Positions 48,001-58,885 of a stretch of DNA of 64,000 nt are shown in pieces. A program made the position numbers and the translations under genes. Where the stretch lies: positions 1,676,501-1,740,500 of the forward strand of contig OX359192.1 of NCBI GenBank assembly GCA_947172415.1, written 5' to 3'. Numbering within the stretch: position 1 is the first letter of the stretch; each line of letters starts with the position of its first letter. This DNA is from Chondrosia reniformis. Its lineage: Eukaryota; Porifera; Demospongiae; Chondrillida; Chondrillidae. A model generated the notes under the pieces. The model did no database searches and had not been told where the DNA came from. It saw only the letters and a program-made list of their open reading frames with translations.

Positions 48001-51000
48001 GTCTTAGTCCCCGCCCTCCCTGAAACTTGTTAAGCAAAGTAGTTCTTTTCCATATTTGTAGGAAGCTCTGTTATCTTCTGTAATCTTTATTGTACTGCTC
48101 TGTTTTGGAGTGGTAATTTATTCGGTTAAACTCCTACGGAGTCTACTGTTCTCACAAGCTGAAGATTTGGACACTCAAAATCTCCTTGCACATCTGTCTG
48201 TTAAAGTTGAAGACATGGAAAAATCTCTAATGCAATGTGGACTACTGCAGGTTTCTACATACAATTAGGCCAAATCTAAGTCATATGTCCTATGTAGAAG
48301 TTACTTATATGTACCTAAATGGAACTACTCATTAGTGACTGCAGACATTGGCTGTAATATTTTGGTTCATACAATTTTTTTAAATCGCGAAATATACGTA
48401 CGTATACGTATAAGGTTCACAAGTAAGTCACACAATATAGGATTTCAGTCTCCCAACCAAGATCAGACTTTGCTCACTTTATTGGTCTGGCATAATATCT
48501 CCCATTGCGCATTTCTGTGATCTTTACACAGACTTAATGCAATTAATTCCCTTTCACAGTAATTTATGAGCGAATTAATGGGTAAAATAGTAGTCGATTG
48601 CATACGTATACGTATGTACTGTAGGTATGTATGTACATACAAACCTAACGATTAACATATACGTACGTACATACGTATATAGCAGGATAAGTTCCTCAGT
48701 AGTCAGTATTTATAAATATACATACATACAGTAGGTAGGTATGAAATATAAGGGAGTTAATTGCACTGAGCCATGTAAAGGCTGTGATGATAAGCAAATA
48801 ATCACTGGAAATGTATTACATCAAACCAGCCAAGTGACCACAGTCTAATCTTGACTGGAGGACCGAAGTCCAATTACATATTAGACTACGGTCACTTGGC
48901 TGGTTTGATGTAATACATTTCTAGTGATTATGTATTTACATATCATAGGTATGTACGTGTATCTCTCGTACAAAGGTATGTACGTATATCTCTCGTACAG
49001 AGGTATGTACGTATATCTCTCGTACAGAGGTATGTACGTGTATCTCTCGTACAGAGGTATGTACGTGTATCTCTCGTACAGAGGTATGTACGTGTATCTC
49101 TCATACAGAGGTATGTACGTGTATCTCTCGTACAGAGGTATGTACGTGTATCTCTCGTACAGAGGTATGTACGTGTATCTCTCGTACAGAGGTATGTACG
49201 TGTATCTCTCATACAGAGGTATGTACGTGTATCTCTCGTACAGAAGTATGTACGTGTATCTCTCGTACAGAGGTATGTACGTGTATCTCTCGTACAGAGG
49301 TATGTACGTGTATCTCTCGTACAGAGGTGTGTACGTGTATCTCTCGTACAGAGGTATGTACGTGTATCTCTCGTACAGAGGTATGTACGTATATCTCTCG
49401 TACAGAGGTATGTACGTGTATCTCGTACAGAGGTATGTACGTGTATCTCGTACAGAGGTATGTACGTGTATCTCTCGTACAGAGGTATGTACGTGTATCT
49501 CTCGTACAGATGAATACTCTAATGTGCCTCTTTATCATTTCTAAAGAGTGCGTATGTATAATTGGTATATGTACATATATTACATGATACGTACTCTCTT
49601 ATACTTTAATATAGCGAAATGCATATACATAATTACTATAGTAATTATGTATATTTTATGTGTACACCGTGCACGCATGTTATTATTGTACAGAATGAAG
49701 GAGGTGATGAACACTCAAGTGGACAGGTTTCTTTAATTGGCAACGGAAAGGTAAGGATCATATAGCTGTACCTATATGTTTGCATTGTATAGGGTGTATA
49801 TATGTACGTACATGCATAACCAGTACGCCGCCATTTTTCTTACATGCTGCATCTACTTTAGAGTAAAGGCTTATAAGGAACTAAACCTATTGAGAGCTTT
49901 GGATGAGGGTACAAGAGTTTTCACCTTCTCTTCTTCTCCACTGGGCCAGACAGCTGTTTCTGGGAATTCTACCCTTCATCAGTGACCCTGGGAATCTTTG
50001 TTTTCCCCTTGATCTTGGGAATCTTTGTCTTCTCTTGATCTTTTGTGAGTCCTTGGCTCTCTGTACTAAATCTATGGGTCTTATATGTGAAGATTTACAT
50101 GCACACAGTACATTAAATTTGTGACAATTGCAGACAATCAATATGTGCATATCCTACGTACGTAATGCTGAGAGTGGAGAGACTAGACAAAAAAGTCATA
50201 TATATGTATAGACTCTTGGTTCTTGGATCTTAATTGTTCTGTAAACTTCTCCTCTAACAGCAGTGTTGATAAAGTAGCGGCTAGGTCTAAATAGCTATGT
50301 ATGTAGAATACTTGATATTCACAACTGTCTGACACTATTCTTATCCTCTATACAGGAACATTTACAGTCTCACAGCTGTAAGCACAGTACATTTGAGGGA
50401 GAAGAATTTATTGATTGGGATGAATCTATAAGAGTTTATGGAGGTAGTCTTGCTTGCTTCCAGAATTTTATTTTCTAATTGATATTTATATATACTGTAT
50501 ATACAGTTGTATGAGTTGTTGTGACAATTGACTGTCTTTAATTTACTGTGTCAATGAGCCTGTATACTATGTATATTTCAAGTAAACAATGGAAAGCATG
50601 GACCTACGTACGTACGTACATACGTATATATACATCGGATAAGGAATGCTCACAGTAGTACATATATAACCATTAGCAACCACTGTTTAGACTTTATGTA
50701 GTAAGAGTTTCGATTTTAGAAGATGTTTGTGTATACACTGTGTATTATATACATACATATGTGTAGCATACATATATCAGTGTGTAGTATATACACCAGA
50801 AAGGTTTAAAGTTATGTGGTACATTTATTGTTGTTCCTTTTCTTGGGCCTCTACAGGTGACTTGAATGTACATCACCAGTCAAAGAGGAGATTGCCAAAG
50901 AGACCAACAAGTACTAGTACTCCTAAGGTCACCAGCAAATACAGTGGATATGAGGTATGTGTGTATGTACTGAGGATGTGTGGTGTATGTATGTGTTATA

Positions 51001-51324
51001 GCATCTCTGCATTCTCCACCTTATCAGTCATCTTAACAGGTCCAGTAGAGTTTATGGGTGGAAAATACAAGGATGCAACTGACACAATTAATGTATATAC
51101 ATACATTATCCATACACAGATGATTATACTGTACAATGCATATGATTAATTATAATATTTTGCAGGCCGAAGAGTCATTTGTAGCAGAGATAGACTCCTC
51201 AGTTTTATCAAATCTACCAAAGGTTAAGCAAAATGAGACAAACACTTCAATTGAGAGCACTTTGTCAAGATATAATCTAAGAACAAGGAAATCACTGAAA
51301 TCAGTGAATTCCAATCCACTTTGA
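45099..51324 (+). CDS. Brambleberry/KAR5/GEX1-like nuclear fusion membrane protein
   Basis: Supported exons are 45099-45240, 45678-45868, 46485-46593, 47012-47168, 47594-47778, 48062-48250, 49694-49750, 50356-50443, 50857-50954 and 51166-51324. Phases fit except between the second and third, where one exon (length 2 mod 3) is missing from 45869-46484. The start gives a signal peptide (MYSNALTVIFPILLNYITA). A spaced-Cys luminal domain follows (ECFRKAVKRADCESLSPDE, FTNC, IDCTNMS, LRQLC), the KAR5/Brambleberry signature. A coiled-coil stretch precedes three hydrophobic helices (IIFTTAFIAVFWACL, LASVVLAHLIFGIILNLL, SVIFIVLLCFGVVIYSV) and a basic tail. KAR5, GEX1 and Brambleberry act at the nuclear envelope in pronuclear fusion; the same role here is inferred. 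Confidence 0.7.
45453..45570. mobile_element. Small hairpin MITE-like element in intron 1
   Basis: Inverted ends CAGCTGTAGTTGTACCTTTAG and CTAAAGGCACAACTAAAGCTG enclose a core with the tandem phrase CTCAGTCCAAGACTRTCTCTAC. Confidence 0.6.
46196..46350 (+). repeat. R1 dispersed repeat
   Basis: Shares CAGACAGCTGTTTCTGGGAA and CATCAGTGACCCTGGGAATC with 49850-50080 and, in reverse complement, with each array unit. A 13-base C run at 46084-46097 lies about 100 bp upstream. Confidence 0.75.
48799..48930. mobile_element. Hairpin MITE with about 50-bp inverted ends
   Basis: TAATCACTGGAAATGTATTA at the left is matched by its complement at the right, and the pairing continues through CATCAAACCAGCCAAGTGAC. 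It lies in the intron after the third hydrophobic-helix exon. Confidence 0.8.
48949..49510. repeat. 27-bp minisatellite, about 20 copies
   Basis: Unit GGTATGTACGTGTATCTCTC plus GTACAGA. The length is divisible by three, so both strands are open over hundreds of bases (repeat GMYVYLSYR), but it is intronic and not a gene. A few copies lack four bases. Confidence 0.95.
49850..50080 (+). repeat. R1 dispersed repeat, fullest copy
   Basis: Contains GAGAGCTTTGGATGAGGGTA, CAGACAGCTGTTTCTGGGAA and a locally duplicated GGGAATCTTTG segment. It lies in a Brambleberry-like gene intron. Confidence 0.75.
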
Positions 51325-51639
51325 TTATTGTATAGAACTATTATTTGTAAAATTGGATGCAATAATGTATTAGTATTACATTACGTATGTCTGAACACTC
51401 ATACTATGCATTTGGGAACATGTCGTCTTAAAGTATGCATACGTACGTACATACATACATGTATACTGTACGTACGTATTTCAAATAGCCAAATTTGGGG
51501 TACTATATTATCAATTTATCTCTCATTAATGAATAAACAGAATTCAATTTCTTTATTATTCTTAGTAAGATTAACCAGTCCATACTGTATCAGCTATGCA
51601 CGTATACTAATAATATACTAATAATATACTAGTAGTATA

Positions 51640-54600
51640 CTAATAATACACAGAGTCAGAATATACACCTGGCCTTTTCCAATAGTCTACTGCACGAACT
51701 TTGAAGTATTGCTTCATTCCAGGTTTGTATTCTGCATAGAAAGTAATGCAATATGGTAACATGACAGTCAAACAATACAAATTATATACAGTCATATCTG
51801 GGTAATCCAACACCATCTGTTTCCTGAAAAAATGTCAGATAACCAAGGTATGATTGTATCTGTACCACCCATATCTTGTATCTGTACCACCCATATCTTG
51901 TATCTGTACCACCCATATCTTGTATCTGTACCACCCATATCTTGTATCTGTACCACCCATATCTTGTATCTGTACCACCCATATATATCTTGTATCTGTA
52001 CCACCCATATCTTGTATCTGTACCACCCATATCTTGTATCTGTACCACCCATATATATCTTGTATCTGTACCACCCATATCTTGTGGCTCAATTCATATA
52101 ACACAATTAAGTGTTGCACTTTGGTGTTTACATTGTAAGTTTTTTGTCATTAATTACCTGGATTCCAAAACACATATAGCGTAAAAAGGATGTTTTCAGT
52201 GTGAACAATTACATAGGGATCATCAGGATTTGAAGTGAAGGCTATCTCGTAGGTCATTAGACACCTAAAGGAAGAAAGTCATGAAATGAATATTAATTCT
52301 AAGAACACTTTAGTGAATAGAATAAGGATTTGATGATAAAGATGATCCTTCCAAAAGATAACACTTTAGGAATTGAAGTACAACTCTTGCACAAGATTAT
52401 GATTTAAGGAATAAAAATGACTTCACAAGAACATGTATTATGGACTATATAAGAATACAACATTGTACCTTTCAACATTATCTGTCCATGTTATCATTGT
52501 TTCTCCAGCTGTTATTTGGTAGAGTTTGACACCTTGTACCTACGTATGTACGTATATTATATATATATGAATATTAAAAATTACTCCTACCTATATTCCT
52601 ACTTTAGCTGGTGCCTTCGTTGGGTCTTCACATGCATGTATAACGGCAACACTCGGTAGAGGAAGGTTAAAAGAGTAATATTCTCTTGCAGTAAAATTCA
52701 CTGGCTGCATCATGAGTAATCTGTTCTAAAATAAAATAACATATACCTAGACACCATACCCTAACATTAATAATACGTATATAGATATTATATATTATAC
52801 AGACACTACGTATACCCTAACATATATATAAGCACCACAGTGACGTAATAAGCAGCCATAAAGGCATTTATTCATGGATACTTAACTTACTGATGCACTT
52901 CTCATTTCTTGCAAGAGCTTCATTGATGGATAAACTGGTGAACCCGCAGACTTCCAGATAGCATAAGGGTTGGCTTCAAATATATTACTGATGGTATACT
53001 GCACCAGTAGAGCTACGGAAGCAACACAAAGACAATACAAGTGCAAGAATTATCTTTATTTACTCAATGTGTAAGAGAAAAACAGGTACATTTACGTACG
53101 TACATCAGTAGAAACTGAAATGGGCATACACTGCTGTTATATTTCACAGCTTTTGCACCTTGTTAAAAGTAATGCCATATTCACCACATTTCAGTCACTA
53201 TAGTGCATAATATCCTTAATGATTTAAGTTTTTAATTGTAAACAGTCACACTTATAAAGTAAACAGGAAAATGTCTGACTATAGCTAAATCTTGAAATAG
53301 GTACTGAAGCGCATAGTACACCTATGTACCTTGAAATAGGTACTGAAGCGCATAGTACACCTACGTACCTTGAAATAGGTACTGAAGCGCATAGTACACC
53401 TACGTACCTTGAAATAGGTACTGAAGCGCATAGTACACCTATGTACCTTGAAATAGGTACTGAAGCGCATAGTACACCTATGTACCTTGAAATAGGTACT
53501 GAAGCGCATAGTACACCTATGTACCTTGAAATAGGTACTGAAGCGCATAGTACACCTATGTACCTTGAAATAGGTACTGAAGCGCATAGTACACCTATGT
53601 ACCTTGAAATAGGTACTGAAGCGCATAGTACACCTACGTACCAAGCCTGAACTATTACAATGATGAACTACGTACATATACATACGTATACACCCAAAGC
53701 TCAACTCGGCAGTAATTTGCTTCGGCAGATTCGATAAGCTGAACGTTACCACCGATCCCGGCCTCTGAGCATCGATATTAGGTTGAATAGCAACATTCTA
53801 CCACTCGCTCACTGTCTTCTTCAACTTACGATTTTTCCCCAGGTCAAGTTTAGACCAAGTTAGATTTACAGTGTAATTGTCATCGATTTTGCTGGAACTG
53901 TCAAGACTATTGTAGATTAAGAAGGCAGCTTCATTCCTAAGAGATGACACAGGTATATACATACAATAAAATCATACACTAAAAAGAATTAAACTGGCAT
54001 TAATCTTAGATTCTAATGATAATATGTAATGGCGGGTAATGGTCGCCACTGCACAAGTGGATACCGATAAACCTATAGCTACGTTGGAATACGTAAGTGA
54101 GGTTCAGCTGTCGGTACATCACGTACTTAATGAATAAGGATTTCTTCTAACTGTGTCAAACTTAGATTCATTTTCCGATATTTGAACATCTAGAGATGTA
54201 GTTGGTGATATTCTTCCGATTGTCAAACGTTCTGACCACGAGGATCTTCTTCACTAACATAATGGCAGGAACCAATCTCTATAAAAATAGAACACCTACA
54301 GACCAACTTCAGTCACTGAAGAAGGCCCTTTGAAACATTTGACAATCAGAAGAATATTACCAACTGCATCTCTAGACACTCAAAATATCGGAAGAGGAAC
54401 TCATCATGTACTGTACATGTAATCAACTCACGTGGTATTGAGGGATAGCCTACTTGGCAGATAGGTTGCAACCACACCCACTTGATCTGTCACGCCTTTA
54501 AAATTACCATCTACATGAATATTATCATTAGAATATCTACCTTACAGAGTGTCACATATTATGTAGATTAATAGTTTCATGTTTGTCAAAGTTGGAATTA

Positions 54601-57600
54601 GTGCCATACCTTGAGTTACGGTTGCATTCAACTGATAAGCTCCAAGGAGAGACATAAGTCCCATCACCGAGAGGCCAGGCTTCCTTATAAACTCTACTGA
54701 ACGAGGTCTACTCAATACACAAGCAAGAACAGTGCACAATGAGAAGAGAATTCTAACCAATCAACCATTGAGGTAATTATTCTACACATACATACTTGGT
54801 AAGGTTCATTTGAAATCTTGCAGTCAAAGTTCTCTGTTCAAATATATACGGTGGAAAATTCATAAAGCCATTATCATTACTTAGTAGTTGGTAGCTGAAA
54901 AAATGAAACAAACAGTTATTAAGGGGTGTTTGCTCCCATTGATAGTGACAGATGCACACATGTACTTTATATTAGGTTCTGTTGGAAACAGTAAATTCTG
55001 GTGAAGAGCAACTCCCTAAGGAAAGAGAGAATTATTCAAATTTGTTATAGTACTCTGATGGAATAAAGGGTCTAGCCGCTAGCTCATACTACTAATTAAG
55101 TGGAGCAATATGGTCTAGCCACTATTGTCAATTTCACACATCCAGTCCACCAATGAAATCATTGTCACCCTACTACATGTAATACATGTAAATTAACTGT
55201 GGTAATGTAATGTAGGTATAAACTCAACAGTAGCGGCAAATACAAGACCTTGTACTATATACAGACCTTTGCCATCAAACCAGCGTATCTGGCATCCGCC
55301 CTCCAGTCCTCAGGTTTGTTCCATCCCGTCAACGGATCTGCTTCACTAAGGGTAGAAGACAGTGTCAGTACATAGATACTTAAGAGTTAACTAAAGGACA
55401 GCTTCACATTTGCTTATAATCCAAACTAAAATGTCATTACTAAAATAACGAAATAGATTAAAGGATTTAAACATCAGTTGGCCCTTAGTGAGACACATTA
55501 ATTGATATACAAATATACTAAAAGGAAAACAACATGCATGCTTGCAACTTAATACAAATATACTAAAAGGAACACAACATGCATGCTTGCAACTTAATAG
55601 AATAAGGATTTCTTCTAACTGTGTCAATCTTAGCATTTGAAAGATTCATCTTCTGATATTCTGAGCATCTATAGAGACACAGTTGGTGATATTCTTCTGA
55701 TGGTTAAACATTTCAACCCCAACTGTGACAGTCACTGAAGAAGACCCTCGGGGTCACCACATATGTATGACATTTGGAAGAATATCACCAACTGCATCTC
55801 TACAGACACTCAAATTATCAGAAGATGAACCTTTCAAAAGATTAGTTTTCAACTTACTCATTGTAAACGGGAAGATATTGAAAGGAGGGAAACAGCTTTT
55901 GAATTAAACTGACTTGTGCTATCTCACTCTCAACTATACTCATAGCACTTGAATCTCCCTATACAATTATGTACTTATGTAAAGTATATACGTACCTACA
56001 GTACTTTGTGAAAACAATAAACTTCACACAAGTAAGATAGATGTACCTTTATATGAAATGATAAATAATCAAGTCTTGTCCCAGTCTTCCCCGTAAAGTA
56101 GTTAGTACCATTATAACAGTGCAGCAACAGTTTCTTTAAGGAAAAAGATGACACAGATCATAGAAAATGTGTGTATCCATTAAAGATACGTATATAACAT
56201 GATATAGAACTGGTAGACCAGCCACTCCTGTTAAAATAATCAATTCAATTCAATCAAAACATTCATGATACATATAAGGTAATCCAATAATTATTTGGGT
56301 CTCAAATAACCCATGTACATTTAGCTATATTTTTAAGCTTTTTAGTCTGTACTGCGTTATAGCCTTTATTTGCATCAGTAAGCCAATATTCTCAAGTCAT
56401 TATGAGCTCTTCAGCTTAGCAGTGAACTACACTAGTCTTTGGCATTCTCAATGTTTTAATTTAATGTGGATATTTTGGACAACACTTGCAGTAGACAAGA
56501 AACATAGCTTTATTCAATTTTAAACAATCTACAGTGCATCACCTCACCATACAATAAGAATCAACAATGGTACACTTTTCTCCTGGTGCGCCCATCTTCA
56601 AAGAAGCATATTTAACCATCCCAAGTCCCTCAACACAAGCGTCATAATAGTTGAGATACGTATTTGGAGTAAATGGCAACTTATCAAAATCCCCATTATC
56701 AGGCTCATTCCACGACTCAAAGTTCCATGATGAAACGTAATCCAATCCATACATGTCTATAAACAGAAACACTCAAGTAAAACTTACAATCACACACAGT
56801 GTGCTATTCACATGTAATTTTAGCAAAGCAAAAAATCTAAAAATATCAACTGTACCAGTTTCATGGTAAAACGTTATACATATACAATAACTGTGTGTGT
56901 CCAGTGCTGGTGCGAAGCCTGGGGGCTACCAATCCCAGTGTGCTGCACACCAAAAGACTCGTCATGCCACCAGGATGAGGATGGTGTGCAGCTTGGAGGG
57001 ATTGGGAGCCTCCACGCCCAACTGGCATGTGGATTTTGGGGTAGGAGTGGGGGTGGAGTGGGAGCAGTAAGTAACAGATGAATAATGATTAGTCATGCTC
57101 ATAATCGAGGAAACGCCGACTCAGCCAAGTTCAAACTCAGTTCTTCAGAGACACATAAGACACTTAACACAATATCTACACCTCATAAACCTACGGATAT
57201 ATCTGTCAACAGTTTCATATACCAAATCTCTCCAAGCATACACCTGCGTTCTACAAAGATACAAATAATGATGAAAACTGTAAAGTCAATCTGTCAGCAA
57301 TCCATTACAAAATGGAGGTATGAATAAATTTAAAAACTACTTACTCTCTTCAGCCATGGTCTAACTCATTTGTTTTCTATGATTAACTCATATGCATGAA
57401 TTATCAAAGTGATAATGAAAACCACAAGTATTCACAGTCAAACACATTAAGAGGGAAAAACATAATATAAGAAATAATTACAAGAAATCGAGCACAAACT
57501 ACATTTTCATATATCCGGGAATAAGTGCAGTATATTCATACAACTACTATTAACGTACATCATGCAGAATTAAAATAACACATGATAATGGTAATGTTCA

Positions 57601-58669
57601 ACTTACTTGTTGCTAAAGTCGTTGAATATGTTGGATGGATTTCCCATGATTTCAAATCCAGGCTTCAATCCCAAGCTATGTAACCTTTCTATAGCTTGAT
57701 CCAGGTAGGTGAAGTTATACACTATAGCACCTTCACTGACACTGTTAAATAGTGAATAAATATCATCTGATGGAACATACACAAACATACGTATACAAAA
57801 TAGGGGACCTTAAGATTTAAAGCTGATATTACAAAGTCATGATTATCATTATCATTATCATTTGTTTCACCTCCTACAACTGCACAGTTCAGAGAGTTAG
57901 ACTGACACTTGTCACAAAATCTAGCAATATCTCTTTTTTCTTTTCTTTTTTGCGGTGTTCATGTGCAGTGCTACATTGGACCACATTGAGTCCTAATGCC
58001 ACCATGTGGCATGGTGCACTTTAATATTGAATTGAATTGAATTGAAAATATAGCATATTTTGGAATACCAACTGCATTGGTGGATTTAGGGAGGTGCTCC
58101 GGGTGCTGAAGTACACCTTCTAAATTTGACTTTGTATTAGCCCTATTCTTTCTGGGAGACCCTACCCCCTAATTATATCCTTCTCCCTACACTCCTACAT
58201 CACATAGCACCCCCTAACAATTATCTATATACATAGATCTGCCACTGGGTCACTGCAGCACTGGACATCTTTATTAACTTGCCTGGCGGTCACGAGGTCC
58301 AACAGCCAGTGAATCCTGACTTGCTTAATGCCACTATTGGGAGTGGAGGCGATGTGAGCCAAATTCTGATACTCATCGTCAGAAAAGAGGTAGTTATGAA
58401 AGGATTGATGTGGATCAGGCGGGCTGCATTGAGAAAGAGAGCACGTGAAAGTTAATAGGCCGTAAGGTGCACAGGCCTTTACATAAACCTTTAAATTATA
58501 CATGTAGATTAAATTCGGTTTACCAAAATCCTGTACTTCTCCAGAAATGATTTACATAACCTATTTGTTCATTCTCGACTTTAACTGTAAAATGAAACAA
58601 ATCAGCAGCAGTTACAGACCATGCCACGATAGCAAGTTGAATCACTCTAGCTAGTGACATGGCAGTCAT
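51640..58669 (-). CDS. IDUA: Alpha-L-iduronidase (glycoside hydrolase 39)
   Basis: Eighteen minus-strand exons: 58669-58524, 58423-58283, 57741-57607, 57250-57180, 56756-56548, 56133-56047, 55958-55858, 55345-55267, 55015-54966, 54894-54796, 54707-54610, 54510-54432, 53936-53830, 53012-52891, 52725-52603, 52540-52469, 52264-52158, 51731-51640. They encode about 638 residues, against 653 in human. IDUA removes terminal iduronic acid from dermatan and heparan sulphate in lysosomes. Landmarks are [32 protein letters not shown] (acid/base Glu), [31 protein letters not shown] (nucleophile Glu) and [13 protein letters not shown]. The start has a signal-peptide-like hydrophobic stretch. Intron 2 has a GC donor. 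Exon 16 carries one base too many in an A4 run (plus-strand T4, 52500-52503) for the family frame. The exon 4 donor is uncertain. Confidence 0.9.
51855..52085. repeat. 22-bp minisatellite in IDUA intron 17
   Basis: About 10 copies of TATCTTGTATCTGTACCACC plus CA, two of them with a four-base ATAT insertion. Open frames here are by-products. Confidence 0.95.
53291..53641. repeat. 39-bp minisatellite, nine copies, IDUA intron 13
   Basis: Unit CTTGAAATAGGTACTGAAGC then GCATAGTACACCTATGTAC. Copies differ almost only at TATGTAC/TACGTAC. It is open on both strands because 39 is divisible by three. Confidence 0.95.
54165..54408. mobile_element. MITE with about 65-bp inverted ends, IDUA intron 12
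   Basis: Left end TTCATTTTCCGATATTTGAA...GTTGGTGATATTCTTC pairs with right end GAAGAATATTACCAAC...ATATCGGAAGAGGAA. Same family as 55643-55833. Confidence 0.75.
55643..55833. mobile_element. MITE of the same family, IDUA intron 7
   Basis: GATTCATCTTCTGATATTCT...GTTGGTGATATTCTTC pairs with GAAGAATATCACCAAC...TATCAGAAGATGAA; the core differs from the first copy. Confidence 0.75.
56905..57045. mobile_element. GC-rich hairpin in IDUA intron 4
   Basis: CCAATCCCAGTGTGCTGCACACC is mirrored by GGTGTGCAGCTTGGAGGGATTGG. It is much GC-richer than the intron around it; probably a small inserted element. Confidence 0.5.
57920..58055. mobile_element. Possible retroposon 3' end, IDUA intron 2
   Basis: A GC-richer stretch (AGTGCTACATTGGACCACAT, CCACCATGTGGCATGGTG) ends in the short tandem tail ATTGAATTGAATTGAA, a shape typical of SINE or CR1-like 3' ends. 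No target duplication was identified. Confidence 0.35.
58077..58250 (+). repeat. R2 dispersed repeat in IDUA intron 2
   Basis: GGTGGATTTAGGGAGGTGCT and CTATTCTTTCTGGGAGACC match unit 0 (about 2417-2545) and unit 2 (about 19885-20060) of the array. The ends GGTGGATTT and AGATCTGCCACT suggest short inverted termini. Confidence 0.75.
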
Positions 58670-58885
58670 TTTGAACCGTAGAGCATCCAGTCCATTGGTA
58701 GCGGTCTGGGCTATAAGGGCGAGACTCCTCCAGGGGACAAGTGACGTACATGGTCGTAAACTGCATGTAGACTATAGACTACGTATGAATAGTGAGATGA
58801 AGCCATACAAAACAACCACAACAAGATTTCAACTAGCAAGGTTTATTTTCGTCATATACATCGAGTTTCGAGATCCAGACGAAGT
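58670..58885. promoter_or_regulatory. Bidirectional promoter region of IDUA and AMN
   Basis: 216 bp separate two divergent start codons. It is GC-richer than the flanks, with a TGACGTA (CRE-like) near 58741 and no TATA box. Shared use is inferred from spacing. Confidence 0.55.

Noticed and set aside
48949..49510. CRISPR-like regular repeats
   Set aside because: The repeats are head-to-tail without unique spacers, lie in a eukaryotic intron and have no cas genes nearby.
48924..49544. 206-residue open frame of GMYVYLSYR repeats, with matching minus-strand frames
   Set aside because: Pure product of a 27-bp intronic minisatellite whose length is divisible by three; no splice or composition support.
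51782..52184. Six overlapping open frames on both strands
   Set aside because: 22-bp minisatellite in IDUA intron 17, not coding.
53285..53752. 155-residue minus-strand frame and the plus-strand repeat frame
   Set aside because: 39-bp minisatellite inside IDUA intron 13; open on both strands only because of unit length.
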